Shown here: positions 1-8,256 of the stretch, piece by piece
How the letters are laid out: every line of letters starts with the position of its first letter
Position numbering within the stretch: the stretch's first letter is position 1
Source of the DNA: JAUIIK01 sp963709995
Lineage (GTDB): Bacteria > Chloroflexota > Chloroflexia > Thermomicrobiales > CFX8
NCBI GenBank assembly: GCA_963709995.1
Contig: CAVPYN010000004.1
Span: 1-64,000 of the forward strand
DNA: 64,000 nucleotides
Direction of reading: 5' to 3'
Program-made: the position numbers and the translations under genes
Notes under the pieces: model-generated
Databases searched by the model: none
Told to the model about the DNA's origin: nothing
What the model saw: the letters and a program-made list of their open reading frames with translations, nothing else

Positions 1-413
1 CGTTTATTCGGGTGGCTACCAACCTGCGAATTCCTGATACGAATAAAAGCTATTCACTGAATGAGGGTAACCGGCTCAGTTTTCCGCAGGGCTATCAGGA
101 TTACCTGCATTGGGCGCAGAGCAATGGATATTCCAGTCGCTATGCCGGTGCGATGGTCGCCGATGTGCATCGTATTTTGCTGAAGGGCGGAGTGTTTATG
201 TATCCGCCTACGCAGAAGGCCCCGGCGGGTAAGCTACGACTGATGTATGAGGCAAACCCTATGGCCATGCTGGTAGAGCAGGCCGGCGGCAAAGCTATGT
301 GCGATCCTTCTCTGGCTATTCAGGATGTGCAGCCTACCGATATCCATCAGCGCGTGCCGGTGATTATGGGTAGCACTGCAGAGGTTGATAAGGTGCTCGG
401 GTTTTTGCAGTAA
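1..413 (+). CDS. fbp: Fructose-1,6-bisphosphatase class 1, 3' end only
   Basis: This is the C-terminal part of class 1 FBPase, the gluconeogenic enzyme that hydrolyses fructose-1,6-bisphosphate to fructose-6-phosphate. The gene enters from outside the window and the reading frame is already open at position 3, so the GTG at 12 is not a real start. Family motifs are clear: YSLNEGN, then SRYAGAMVADVHRILLKGG, GKLRLMYEANPMA and EQAGGKA, in the same order and spacing as in the E. coli enzyme. A strong terminator follows 18 bases after the stop. Base composition is lower in GC than the DNA after about 1.9 kb, and the sequence looks gammaproteobacterial, which bears on the junction described near 1890. 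Confidence 0.93.
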   Translation, partial: FIRVATNLRIPDTNKSYSLNEGNRLSFPQGYQDYLHWAQSNGYSSRYAGAMVADVHRILLKGGVFMYPPTQKAPAGKLRLMYEANPMAMLVEQAGGKAMCDPSLAIQDVQPTDIHQRVPVIMGSTAEVDKVLGFLQ

Positions 414-430
414 GCAAGTTTGTTGGCATG

Positions 431-462
431 AAAAAAGGCCCGCTATTAGCGGGCCTTTTTTT
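431..462. terminator. Rho-independent terminator, bidirectional
   Basis: A GC-rich inverted repeat, AAGGCCCGC and GCGGGCCTT around a 5-base loop, is flanked by A6 on one side and T7 on the other. It sits between the convergent fbp (ending 413) and the NAD(P)-binding gene (ending 484), so it can serve both. Confidence 0.92.
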
Positions 463-483
463 ACCGGCATTATCCTGATGCGA

Positions 484-1290
484 CTACTGGAATATCCAGA
501 CCCGGGTTTCATCAGCAGCATGATAGGTTTTACCGATTGAGGTATCGTCATCGAGTGCACCTACAATCAGCCGGGCAAGGTCCGCGCGGTCGATGAAACC
601 AAAGGACTCGACATCTTCCGACAAATAACCAAAGCCATTCGCTGTGCCATTTTTAAGGCCGCCCGGTCTGATAATGGTGTATTCCAGACCGCTCGCTTTT
701 AAGTAGTCTTCTGCTTCTGTTTTCAGTGGCAGGACTTTGCTGAGCGCCATGCTTGATAGCCACGGAGCAGTTTCATCACTGTCGCCGGCGCCAATGCTGC
801 TAACTTGTAAGACGCGCGATACGCCGGCGCTAGCTGCGCCATCAGTAATAATTTTGTTACCAATAAAGTCGGACGGTGGAATGCAGCTAAAGCAACCGAT
901 AGTGCTGACTACTGCGATATAGTTGCCATTGGCAAACACATCGGCAACGTCATCAACATTGGTGGCATCACCTGGAATCAGATCGACGCCCAGTTCTTGC
1001 AGCTCCGAGGTCTTTTCGGGGGTCATTGAGCTTGGCCGGATCACTGCTGTTACCCGTTCGCCGCGTGCCCGCAGTACTTTAATAACTTCAAGACCGGTGC
1101 CTTTGCGCCCGCCAAACACCAGATAAGATTTGTTGCTGCTTGCAGTTTGTGCTGTCGCTAATGGTACTGGCTTATAAAACTCATCCGGAATATTTGCCCG
1201 CATGGAAATCATCGCGCTGCCAATGAGCACAATAAGAAGTACGACAATGCCGACGATCGCCTTCAGCAGAAACTTGAAAAATCTGACCAT
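484..1290 (-). CDS. Membrane-anchored NAD(P)-binding SDR/NmrA-like protein
   Basis: A 268-residue protein of the atypical short-chain dehydrogenase (NAD(P)H-binding, NmrA-like) group. Residues about 8-28 form one hydrophobic segment (KAIVGIVVLLIVLIGSAMI), so the protein is probably anchored in the inner membrane. The nucleotide-binding motif FGGRKGTGLEV lies at about residues 59-69, followed by a Rossmann pattern with RVTAVIRP, a GDAT aspartate and VVSTIG. The usual YxxxK catalytic pair is not evident; instead there is an IIRPGGL stretch typical of NmrA-like and complex-I-assembly-type members. Substrate is unknown. It is convergent with fbp and shares its terminator, and is divergent from the phosphodiesterase gene at 1462. 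Confidence 0.75.
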   Translation of the reverse strand: MVRFFKFLLKAIVGIVVLLIVLIGSAMISMRANIPDEFYKPVPLATAQTASSNKSYLVFGGRKGTGLEVIKVLRARGERVTAVIRPSSMTPEKTSELQELGVDLIPGDATNVDDVADVFANGNYIAVVSTIGCFSCIPPSDFIGNKIITDGAASAGVSRVLQVSSIGAGDSDETAPWLSSMALSKVLPLKTEAEDYLKASGLEYTIIRPGGLKNGTANGFGYLSEDVESFGFIDRADLARLIVGALDDDTSIGKTYHAADETRVWIFQ

Positions 1291-1461
1291 GGTGGATTCC
1301 TGTTAATGATCACTAGTATCGTTCTGCAAGCTTGCTTGCAGTGCAGGTGCTAACCATACCAAAGCGCAGGTCACTTTGAATAGCTGGGGCTTGTGTGGCA
1401 TCGGATTATCACAGAGTATGGGCAAAGCCTATATTGCTGTGTTTGTTGAGCTGCCAATACG

Positions 1462-2061
1462 ATGAAGCGTACTGAAAAAGACCCGGAATTCATGGCCCAT
1501 AGGGGTTATGCGAGCCTTTATCCGGAGAACACTATAGAGGCTGTAGAAGCTGCGGCTGAGGCTGGCATCACGCAGATTGAGTTTGATGTGCAGTTGACCC
1601 GTGATGGTGTTCCGGTGGTTTTGCACGATGCCAGCCTGCAGCGCACGACCGGCTTGAAGCAGTCTATATTCGATACAGATGCAGCAGATCTGAGTGATAT
1701 TGAGGCTAACTACACAGAGCTTTTCGGTGATGCTTGCAGCGGTATTCGTATCCCTACGCTGGAGTCTATGCTCGGTTTATTGAGTGGGCAGCCTGAGTGG
1801 CGTTTTTTTGTTGAGATCAAGCGTGAGAGTATTCGGCACTTTGGCAGTACGTTTGTCATTGATCAGCTGTTACCCCTTATCTATGGGGCCCCGCCGAGCC
1901 ATGTCGTATGCATTGATGTATGCCCTCCCGATCCCGGGCGACCGGGCCGGATGACAATCATCACAAACCGCACGCGGCCCCACCGGGAGCGGTGGCGCTC
2001 TGGCGCTCTCACGTATTCCGTTGGACCGGCTTCAAGCCGTAAGTGTGGAAGGTCTCGCTAG
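1462..2061 (+). pseudogene. Glycerophosphodiester phosphodiesterase, truncated at a composition junction
   Basis: The first 140 or so codons encode a GDPD domain, which hydrolyses glycerophosphodiesters to glycerol-3-phosphate and an alcohol. The metal-site motif AHRGYASLYPENT is at residues 12-24, followed by EFDVQLTRDGVPVVLHD, the second conserved block, and an EIK near residue 119. A full GDPD is about 240-250 residues. Here homology stops near residue 142 (about position 1890), where the text becomes GC-rich and Pro/Arg-rich up to a stop at 2061. The last 55 or so codons look like out-of-frame read-through of other DNA. This could be a chimeric join in the assembly or a true truncation by foreign DNA. 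Confidence 0.7.
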
Positions 2062-2345
2062 CCCCAGCCGTTGCTGGGGTCGACGCCGATTACCGGAAGG
2101 GGATCCGGTCCGCGTTCGGGAGATCGCAGGTCGAGTATATGAGCCGCGCCGCACTTTGGGCAGATCGCCTGCACGCAGCCCGATGCCATGTAGTAGAAAC
2201 GGTCTCTGACCTTGATTTCGATATGCCCGCCGGGCTCGTAGCGAGCCAGTAGGACGGGAGGGTTGCTACACCCGCACTCCCACCGGAAGCGCGGCGACCG
2301 TTTCTTGCCTCCCGCGTGCATCGCCGCATTACGCCGGTATCTCAT
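2058..2345 (-). CDS. Small zinc-ribbon protein
   Basis: A 95-residue protein with a likely four-cysteine zinc site: CGC at residues 24-26 and CPKC near residue 62, with a basic N-terminus. The start is well supported, because AAAGGAGGT lies 9 bases upstream of the ATG at 2345. I do not recognise a named family. Such short zinc ribbons are often nucleic-acid-binding or translational regulators, but that is inference. It lies downstream of dinB on the same strand, separated by about 100 bases that contain a hairpin repeat, so co-transcription is possible but uncertain. Confidence 0.6.
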   Translation of the reverse strand: MRYRRNAAMHAGGKKRSPRFRWECGCSNPPVLLARYEPGGHIEIKVRDRFYYMASGCVQAICPKCGAAHILDLRSPERGPDPLPVIGVDPSNGWG

Positions 2346-2380
2346 TGGTGGGTTACCTCCTTTCTCATGACTACGGACAG

Positions 2381-2455
2381 GGGACTAGGGATTTGTGAAG
2401 CCAACTTGGACGCGAGCCCACGAACAGCGAGACGCGTCGTCTAATCCCTACTCCC
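2381..2455. repeat. Long-arm intergenic hairpin repeat overlapping the dinB stop
   Basis: Arms of 13 bases, GGGACTAGGGATT at 2381 and AATCCCTACTCCC at 2443, match at 12 of 13 positions around a 49-base loop. The right arm contains the dinB stop codon (TAG at 2448-2450), so the last few dinB codons are contributed by the repeat. The style of low-complexity words resembles the hairpin at 4900-4969. Confidence 0.55.
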
Positions 2456-3626
2456 TACTCATCCAGGCCAGCTGAACGATGCCGGAACCGTGACGGGCCG
2501 CGAGATCATCCAGCGCTCCATTCAGATTGCGAAGCCGCTCGCGGGAGTCGTCGAACAGATCGAGCTGGATCGATATCTCTCGCAGACCGCTGACCCGTAC
2601 TTCGAGCATTCGCACCGGCGCGGGGCGCGACGACAATGTCTGAATGAGTAGCGTCTTTGCTGTCTCATATATCTCCTGGTGGGCATCGGTCGGTCCGGCG
2701 AGCGATGACTGGCGACCTCGCGTCTCGAAGTCGCTGTAGCGCACCTTGAGCGCCACCGTGCTGGCAACCAGACGCCTGCCTCGTAGATCGCCGCCAACCT
2801 GTTCGGCCAGTTTGAATAGCGGCTGGCTCAATTCCGCAAGCCCTCGCAGATCGCGACCGAACGTCCGGCTGTGACCCAGAGACTTCTGAGGTCCCCGGCT
2901 TGAGAGCACAGGCTTGCCGTACTCGCCTCGCGCGCGACGACGCAACGAGGAGGCATACGAACCAACGATGCTCGCCAGCAGAACCTCTGGGGCTTGCGCA
3001 AGATCACCAAGGGTGACGATGCCGTGTTCTCGCAAGCTTGTCGCTGACTTTGGGCCGATTCCCGGCATCCGCTCGACTGGTAGCGGCGCGAGCGTCGTGG
3101 CTTCGTGACCGGGAGGAACGACGGTGAAGCCGTCCGGCTTGCCGAGATCGCTGGCGATCTTGGCAACCAGCCGGTTCGAAGCCGCCCCGATTGAGACAAC
3201 CAGCCCTAGCTCCGAACGAACCCGCTCCTTGAGCTTGCGGGCAAGCTCGACGCCACCGCCGTAGAGCCGGCGCGAATCCCCGGTGTCGAGGTACGCTTCG
3301 TCAACGCTGACAATCTCGACAACCGGCGAGAATTCATGGAGGATCTCTCGAAAGTGCCGGGCATGCGCGCGAATCGACTCGCCAGGCACGCGCACAAAGA
3401 TAGCCTCTGGACAGAGCCGCACCGCCTGGGCCGCTGGCATCGCCGAGCGAACACCATAAGCGCGCGCCTCATACGTAGCCGAGGTGACGACGCCGCGTCC
3501 TTGCGGCGATCCGCCAACAATCACTGGCTTGCCTCGCAGTTCGGGATGCTCCTTGACCGCGACAGCGGCGAAGAAGGCGTCCAGATCAGCGTGGATAACC
3601 CAGCGGTCGCTGTCCTCGATCTGCAT
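2448..3626 (-). CDS. dinB: DNA polymerase IV (Y-family translesion polymerase)
   Basis: A 392-residue Y-family polymerase that copies past damaged template bases with low fidelity. The catalytic carboxylates are visible: ADLDAFFAAV at residues 13-22 and SVDEAYLD near residue 104. The GKPVIVGG and SATYEARAYGVRSAMP blocks, the helix-hairpin-helix VERMPGIGPKSA, and a little-finger domain ending in IQLDLFDD follow in normal order. Length is slightly above the usual 350-360. A perfect LexA-type palindrome sits 22 bases upstream of the ATG, so SOS induction is expected. The extreme C-terminus (MSRE and stop) runs into an intergenic hairpin repeat, suggesting that the original end was altered. Confidence 0.95.
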   Translation of the reverse strand: MQIEDSDRWVIHADLDAFFAAVAVKEHPELRGKPVIVGGSPQGRGVVTSATYEARAYGVRSAMPAAQAVRLCPEAIFVRVPGESIRAHARHFREILHEFSPVVEIVSVDEAYLDTGDSRRLYGGGVELARKLKERVRSELGLVVSIGAASNRLVAKIASDLGKPDGFTVVPPGHEATTLAPLPVERMPGIGPKSATSLREHGIVTLGDLAQAPEVLLASIVGSYASSLRRRARGEYGKPVLSSRGPQKSLGHSRTFGRDLRGLAELSQPLFKLAEQVGGDLRGRRLVASTVALKVRYSDFETRGRQSSLAGPTDAHQEIYETAKTLLIQTLSSRPAPVRMLEVRVSGLREISIQLDLFDDSRERLRNLNGALDDLAARHGSGIVQLAWMSRE

Positions 3627-3645
3627 ACCCGCACCAGCCCTTCAG

Positions 3646-3665
3646 GAATAGAACATATGTTCTAT
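3646..3665. promoter_or_regulatory. LexA (SOS) operator upstream of dinB
   Basis: ATAGAACATATGTTCTAT at 3648-3665 is a perfect 18-bp palindrome containing GAAC-N4-GTTC, the LexA box of Gram-positive bacteria and relatives. It is 22 bases upstream of the dinB start. A 20-base version matching at 18 positions occurs at 60171-60190. Confidence 0.88.
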
Positions 3666-3958
3666 TCTGTTCCGATTGTATGAGGATAACGCAGCCAGTG
3701 TCAAGGAGTGACATCGAGGCACTCCTTCCAGGCAGTGATGTCTAGCGGGTCTGTTCCCTTTCCAGGTTGGTAACTCGGGGCTTGTTCCGCCATCCGTGCT
3801 TATTGCTCGCCATTGAGAAAACGCGTCATGGATTAGAGCGGTTTCTCAATATCCAACCCCCCAGTGCTCCAGTAGCCTGGAGATATCCGGATCTCTCAAC
3901 GTGCCGGCGCGCGACGGCACGGTCGATCGAAACAGCCCACCCCGGAAAGGATTCCGAC

Positions 3959-4891
3959 ATGTTCACACGAAGACTACTCACGCTGATGCTTGGTCTGATG
4001 CTGGCGGGGATGATAGCCACGACAGCCGCGGCGACGGCAAGCACCATTTCAGAGGACGGCCCCAAGATCGCCGGCGACCATCCTGAACCGTTCGCGATGT
4101 TGAAGATCGGGAATGGGAGCGAGCTGGTGTTCTACAGGCTGCCGGCGAATTCCAGCGACTCCAGACATGACCAGCGAGACACGCCCCGGGAGCAGCTCGA
4201 ACGGGTTTACCCTGCCGATGAGCGCCCCGGCATCGGGCTCGCGCAATACATCCCGGTTGGCGGGATGGACCCGCAGACGGTCCCGGAACTTCGCGGCGCC
4301 AATCCCCACGAGATCTTCTACGCGCTATCTACTCGAGGGACCGATGTCCCTGGAGTGCTGCGGGAGTTGCACGACAATCGCTACGACAAGACGCCGCAAG
4401 GCTGGGGACTGTCCAAGATCAAGGCGCCAAGTGCCTATAACCTGTCGATCTGTCCTTCTACCCAGCAGATCGTCGCTGGTGCGGTCGCTGCCACCGGGTT
4501 GCCCCATAGCTACAACGAACTCTCGAAGGGACCGCACAACTGGCCTCTCTGGTACGTGCAAGATCCTGGCGCGCTATTCCCATCCTACGCCAACAATCTC
4601 GGGGTGGTCACGCCGGGCGACGCGTACTATCACGTGCTGCTCTGCAAGGAGGATCCCCTGTTCCTTAACACGAGCGTCACCGTCCGGCTCGGCTACACCG
4701 AGAAGAGCGGCTACGACACTTTGTCCACGGGAGAGATCGTCTGGAAGCTCCACAATGCTGGGGACCAGATGAGCTTCCTGTCATGGACCTTCGATAGCGA
4801 CCTTTCCGGCGACAACAGCTGGTACTGGATGCTGGTTGTCGAGGGCGTCTACTACAACGACACCCTCCACATCGGCACGGCCTGGAGCTGA
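3959..4891 (+). CDS. Secreted protein of unknown function
   Basis: A 310-residue protein with a clear signal peptide: MFTRRLL, then a hydrophobic run to about residue 22, with a likely cleavage after an Ala-rich AAATAS stretch. The reading frame is open further upstream, but ATG 3959 is chosen because GGAAAGG lies 9 bases before it and the signal peptide starts there. The mature part is rich in Trp, Tyr and Asp, with few cysteines, and has no motif I can assign. It looks like a globular exported protein. It is convergent with the VOC gene, and the two share the hairpin at 4900-4969. Confidence 0.7.
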   Translation: MFTRRLLTLMLGLMLAGMIATTAAATASTISEDGPKIAGDHPEPFAMLKIGNGSELVFYRLPANSSDSRHDQRDTPREQLERVYPADERPGIGLAQYIPVGGMDPQTVPELRGANPHEIFYALSTRGTDVPGVLRELHDNRYDKTPQGWGLSKIKAPSAYNLSICPSTQQIVAGAVAATGLPHSYNELSKGPHNWPLWYVQDPGALFPSYANNLGVVTPGDAYYHVLLCKEDPLFLNTSVTVRLGYTEKSGYDTLSTGEIVWKLHNAGDQMSFLSWTFDSDLSGDNSWYWMLVVEGVYYNDTLHIGTAWS

Positions 4892-4899
4892 GGGGGTTC

Positions 4900-4969
4900 G
4901 TGGTACGTAGTTTGTAGTCAACTGCCAGGAAGCTTCCAGGGTTCCTACGATCTACGAACTACGTACCAC
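4900..4969. repeat. Intergenic palindrome between convergent genes, terminator-like
   Basis: Eighteen-base arms, GTGGTACGTAGTTTGTAG and CTACGAACTACGTACCAC, pair with one mismatch. The loop itself contains the palindrome GGAAGCTTCC. The element lies exactly between the convergent genes ending at 4891 and 4980, where it could act as a bidirectional terminator. No T-tract follows. Confidence 0.65.
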
Positions 4970-4979
4970 AACCTACAAA

Positions 4980-5477
4980 CTAATACGCCGGATCCGGGTC
5001 GTCGATGATTGGCCAGGGTTCTTTGTTTTCTGGACCGACGCTAAGCTGGATGACGATGTTGTTCGGATCGTGGAAGAAGATCGAGTCGCCGCCGATGGTG
5101 CGGGTCATAGGGATGTTGTTCTCTTCCAGACGCTTTTCCCAGTAGCGGATATCGTCGACGCTTTCGACGTAGAAATCGACGTGGTCAAGATGCCGGTTGG
5201 ACTTCGGTCGGGTTGCTTCCATCCATTCGGGCCGCTCCGCGTCCGGGAATTCGAAGAAGGCAAAGACCGTGTTTGGGGCGACGGTGATGAAATAGTGGCG
5301 AACGTTGTTTTCTCCCTGGCGATGCGCCATCGCGATTTCGCTGCCAAGGACATCCCGGTAGAACGCCACTGTCGCCGGCATGTCGTTGGTTACTAGCGCG
5401 ACATGATGCAACGCCGCGAACGGGGCCTTGAGTCCGGCGCGATCGGGAAGCGAGAGCCGGTTGCTCGTCGAGGTCAT
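4980..5477 (-). CDS. VOC-superfamily (glyoxalase/dioxygenase-fold) protein
   Basis: A 165-residue protein of the vicinal oxygen chelate superfamily. Two beta-alpha-beta-beta-beta modules are visible: LHHVALVTNDMPATVAFYRD early, and LDHVDFYVESVDDIRYWEKR about 75 residues later. It closes with IFFHDPNNIVIQL, the usual end of the second module. Candidate metal ligands are the His in LHHVAL, the His in LDHVDF, and Glu or Gln in the closing strands. The substrate cannot be told. ATG 5477 is preferred over the upstream ATG at 5507 because AGGAAGG lies 9 bases before it. Confidence 0.83.
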   Translation of the reverse strand: MTSTSNRLSLPDRAGLKAPFAALHHVALVTNDMPATVAFYRDVLGSEIAMAHRQGENNVRHYFITVAPNTVFAFFEFPDAERPEWMEATRPKSNRHLDHVDFYVESVDDIRYWEKRLEENNIPMTRTIGGDSIFFHDPNNIVIQLSVGPENKEPWPIIDDPDPAY

Positions 5478-5611
5478 CGTTTTGTTCCTTCCTGAACAGT
5501 CGATCATAGATGCGACGATGTTTCCACTCTAACACCGTAGCGTTCACCTTCTCGGAAGCTTCGTCACCTACAATACGTCACGGGTAGTCACGGATGAAGC
5601 CGAGTAGCTGT

Positions 5612-6520
5612 TTAGATCGACTCCCAGCGAAAGCCGCCGTTGTTGGCGACCAGGCGTCCCCAGCCGGGAAGTGGCCCGTGGCCATACACGGCGACAGCAT
5701 GTTCGCCAGCAACCCGCGGCATCAGTTGAAGGCGCGTGCGCTCCATCGTTTCGACATCGCGTTCGAGGCTATCGACGACAATCCAGCCCGGATGTTCGAA
5801 TTCGAACCAGCCATGGACGAGATCGCCGAGGTGATAGAACACTTCTCCATTCGAGTCGAGCCTTACGACATAATGTCCGGGAGTCTCGCCTGGAGCATGG
5901 AGTAATTCGACGCCTGGCGCGATGGCGGGAGACCCCTCAACGAGTTCGAGCAGTCCCGCGTCATGGATAGCTTGCAACCGCGGCCACATCTCCACATGGT
6001 GCAGGTACTCGAAGCGGTTTTCTTCGGGTGTTGGCGGAATACTGTCCTGATCGGGCTTCTGTTGCCACTCAGCCCGGCCGAGGAAGTACCGTGCAGTTGG
6101 AAATCGAGGCACATAGCTTCCTTCGCGCTCGATCGTAACCCCGAGGCAGTGGTCGAAATGCGCGTGGGTGATGATCACCTGTGTCACCTGATCGTTGGAG
6201 ATTCCTAACTGATCGAACCCGATCTGGAGGCCGGGACTCCTGACCCAACTCGATTGCGCGCTCATCGCCCTGGCCAGACGGGACTCCGGGTCGTCAAGGG
6301 CAGGATCGATCACAATGACGCTTTCGCCAACTTGAATGATCGTTGTGGTCATTGCGGCGGTTATCTCCCCGGTAGCGGCGAACTCGGGAACTGCTGACTG
6401 GAGTGTCTTCTCTGAGACGTTAAAGCGCGGTACGCCAGCCCCATACGACTCGCACAGGATCGCAATCCCGGCATTGCCGACTCGTCGCGTCGCGATGAAA
6501 TCACCGACAGGTTGGGACAT
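5612..6520 (-). CDS. Metallo-beta-lactamase-fold hydrolase
   Basis: A 302-residue MBL-fold hydrolase. The zinc motif THAHFDHCLG is at residues 118-127, with the further ligand His in GETPGHYVVR, Asp in YHLGDLVHG, and His in AVYGHGPLPG near the C-terminus. The layout (SVIVIDPAL strand, then HxHxDH, then GETPGH) matches the lactonase and glyoxalase II-like families, so it may open lactones or thioesters. The substrate is not known. It starts at ATG 6520 and is divergent from the DUF2834 gene; the roughly 140-base gap could hold both promoters. Confidence 0.85.
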   Translation of the reverse strand: MSQPVGDFIATRRVGNAGIAILCESYGAGVPRFNVSEKTLQSAVPEFAATGEITAAMTTTIIQVGESVIVIDPALDDPESRLARAMSAQSSWVRSPGLQIGFDQLGISNDQVTQVIITHAHFDHCLGVTIEREGSYVPRFPTARYFLGRAEWQQKPDQDSIPPTPEENRFEYLHHVEMWPRLQAIHDAGLLELVEGSPAIAPGVELLHAPGETPGHYVVRLDSNGEVFYHLGDLVHGWFEFEHPGWIVVDSLERDVETMERTRLQLMPRVAGEHAVAVYGHGPLPGWGRLVANNGGFRWESI

Positions 6521-6660
6521 CTCAACCTCCAGTTGGTTGCGTTGATCTGCTGATGGTAGGACATCGTACCATGAGCCATGCTCGGTTGATCTTCAGGATG
6601 TATGGACGATCAACGCGCACAATGTTGAAACGCCAGGTCCGCTGATCGAAAGGCTTGTCA

Positions 6661-6999
6661 ATGAGTGATAGACAGGGAGAGATGCTCTGGGGGTTGTTGG
6701 CCGTCATCGGAGCGGCCGTGCCGCTATCCCGGTTCATCCCGTGGCTGGCGGAAAACGGCCTGGACCTCTCACTCTTCTTTGACGAACTTTTCGTCAACCA
6801 GATCAGCTCCTTCTTTGCCTGGGATGTCATCATTTCAGCGGTTGTGCTTGTGCTCTACCTGATCCTCGACGGTAGTGGCATCTCGCCGTCGAGGCGCGCC
6901 ATCGCCGCGGCTGGCACGCTTACCGTTGGTGTCTCCTTCGGGCTGCCGCTGTTCTTCCTCCTCCGAACCCGGGAGCGACGAATCAAGCCATCGGGTTAG
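6661..6999 (+). CDS. DUF2834 membrane protein
   Basis: A 112-residue protein with three predicted membrane segments (about residues 8-25, 45-70 and 80-102) and the FFDELFVNQISSFFAWDV block typical of DUF2834 proteins. Function is unknown in the family. ATG 6661 is preferred to TTG 6655, since AAAGG precedes it at suitable distance. Its last 165 bases overlap the 3' end of the MFS gene on the other strand, so the two transcripts would be antisense to each other over their ends. Confidence 0.7.
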   Translation: MSDRQGEMLWGLLAVIGAAVPLSRFIPWLAENGLDLSLFFDELFVNQISSFFAWDVIISAVVLVLYLILDGSGISPSRRAIAAAGTLTVGVSFGLPLFFLLRTRERRIKPSG

Positions 7000-8175
7000 C
7001 CAGAGGATGCCGAGGCCGCACAGGACAATCGCGGCCATCGAGATCCGCAGCGAGCCAAACTGGGCGATCCAGCCCAACGCCAGTGGCGTGAACATGCTGG
7101 CAGAATAGGTGGCTGTCATGATGACGCTGGAAAGGGTTCCGCTGCGCCCTGGCAGCCGTTCACCGGCTGCTCCCATGACCGTCGGGTAGACCCCGGCAAC
7201 GCCGAAGCCGGTCAGAATCAGGGCAGCGACGCCGATGATCGGATCCCAGGCGATCACCAGCACCAGGCCACCGATCACCAACCCAGCCCCCGACGCTGAG
7301 AGAGAGAAGCGCGGTCCTCGCCGTTCGACGACTGGAGCGTTCAGCAGTCTCCCGGCAAACATCGCGGCGTTGAACGCCCCATACGCGATGCCGCCGATCA
7401 GGGCAGATCCCTTCAGATCGGTCTGGATGTAGATGACGCCCCAGAGAAAGATTGCTATCTCGACGATGATGCTCAGGAGGATAATCAAGACCAGCGCCCG
7501 CACCGCGGGACTCTCCAGGACATCATCGACATCGCTGAAGCGTGAACTACGCGGCTTCGTCTCCGTCGGCGGGAAGTTGATGAACGCCGTCAGCGCGAGC
7601 AGGAGCAATTGCGCTGCGGCGATGACTAGCAGTGGCGCCTGATAGCTCCAACCAAGCGCCAGTAGGCCGCCAGCGCCGAACGAGCCAGCAACCGCGCCGA
7701 TGCTGAACCCGGCATGAAAGATGTTCATCTTGCGCCGGCGGGTGGCCTGTTCCCAGTCGACTGAGCCCTGAGTCATGGCCCCATCGGCAAGCCCGGTGCC
7801 GAGCCCCATCAATGCCAATGCCAGGACCAGCGTTGCAACCGAATTGACCCCGGCCAGGGCCAGCATTGACGTGGCCGCCGCAATCGCCCCGGCCATCGCC
7901 AACCTTCGTGGCCCCTGCCAACCGGCAAGCCGCGCATAGGCGACAACAACCACAGTTGATACGATCGCTGAAAAGAGTTGGGCGGTTCCGAATATCCCAC
8001 TCTTGATGTCCAGGTCGGCGACGATGCTCGCCCAGACAACACCGGTGGCCCCGACCAGCAATCCAAGTGCCGCGAAGTAAAGCATGAGCAGCCGGAAAGC
8101 GGACTCCGGCTGCCATCTCCAGATGATCCCTGATAGTTCGGAGCTATCGCTGGGCGTCGGGTCCATTTGACTCAT
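6835..8175 (-). CDS. Major facilitator superfamily transporter
   Basis: An integral membrane protein of about 446 residues with around 12 hydrophobic segments in two halves, separated by a charged loop near the middle (TETKPRSSRFSDVDDV). It is most like the sugar/multidrug-type MFS proteins (AQLFSAIVSTVVVVAYARLAG, GLGTGLADGAMTQGS, GFGVAGVYPTVMG). The substrate is not identifiable. The C-terminal tail of about 45 residues is hydrophilic and charged, and it lies in the region that overlaps the DUF2834 gene on the opposite strand. The ATG at 8175 gives a short cytoplasmic N-terminus; a second ATG at 8166 is equally possible. Confidence 0.85.
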   Translation of the reverse strand: MSQMDPTPSDSSELSGIIWRWQPESAFRLLMLYFAALGLLVGATGVVWASIVADLDIKSGIFGTAQLFSAIVSTVVVVAYARLAGWQGPRRLAMAGAIAAATSMLALAGVNSVATLVLALALMGLGTGLADGAMTQGSVDWEQATRRRKMNIFHAGFSIGAVAGSFGAGGLLALGWSYQAPLLVIAAAQLLLLALTAFINFPPTETKPRSSRFSDVDDVLESPAVRALVLIILLSIIVEIAIFLWGVIYIQTDLKGSALIGGIAYGAFNAAMFAGRLLNAPVVERRGPRFSLSASGAGLVIGGLVLVIAWDPIIGVAALILTGFGVAGVYPTVMGAAGERLPGRSGTLSSVIMTATYSASMFTPLALGWIAQFGSLRISMAAIVLCGLGILWLTRWLDSSLPGSEEEEQRQPEGDTNGKRASRGDGAPRRRDATTVEDQVEHKHNR

Positions 8176-8256
8176 ATCTCTCTGACAACCCGACCACGAC
8201 ACGAGATCGCTATGCTAGCGTGGGCCCTGACAATGATAAGGAAGGCGCGGGTTCCT

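Noticed and set aside
12..413. GTG 12 as the start of a 133-residue protein
   Set aside because: The frame is open upstream to the window edge and the product is only the C-terminal third of FBPase.
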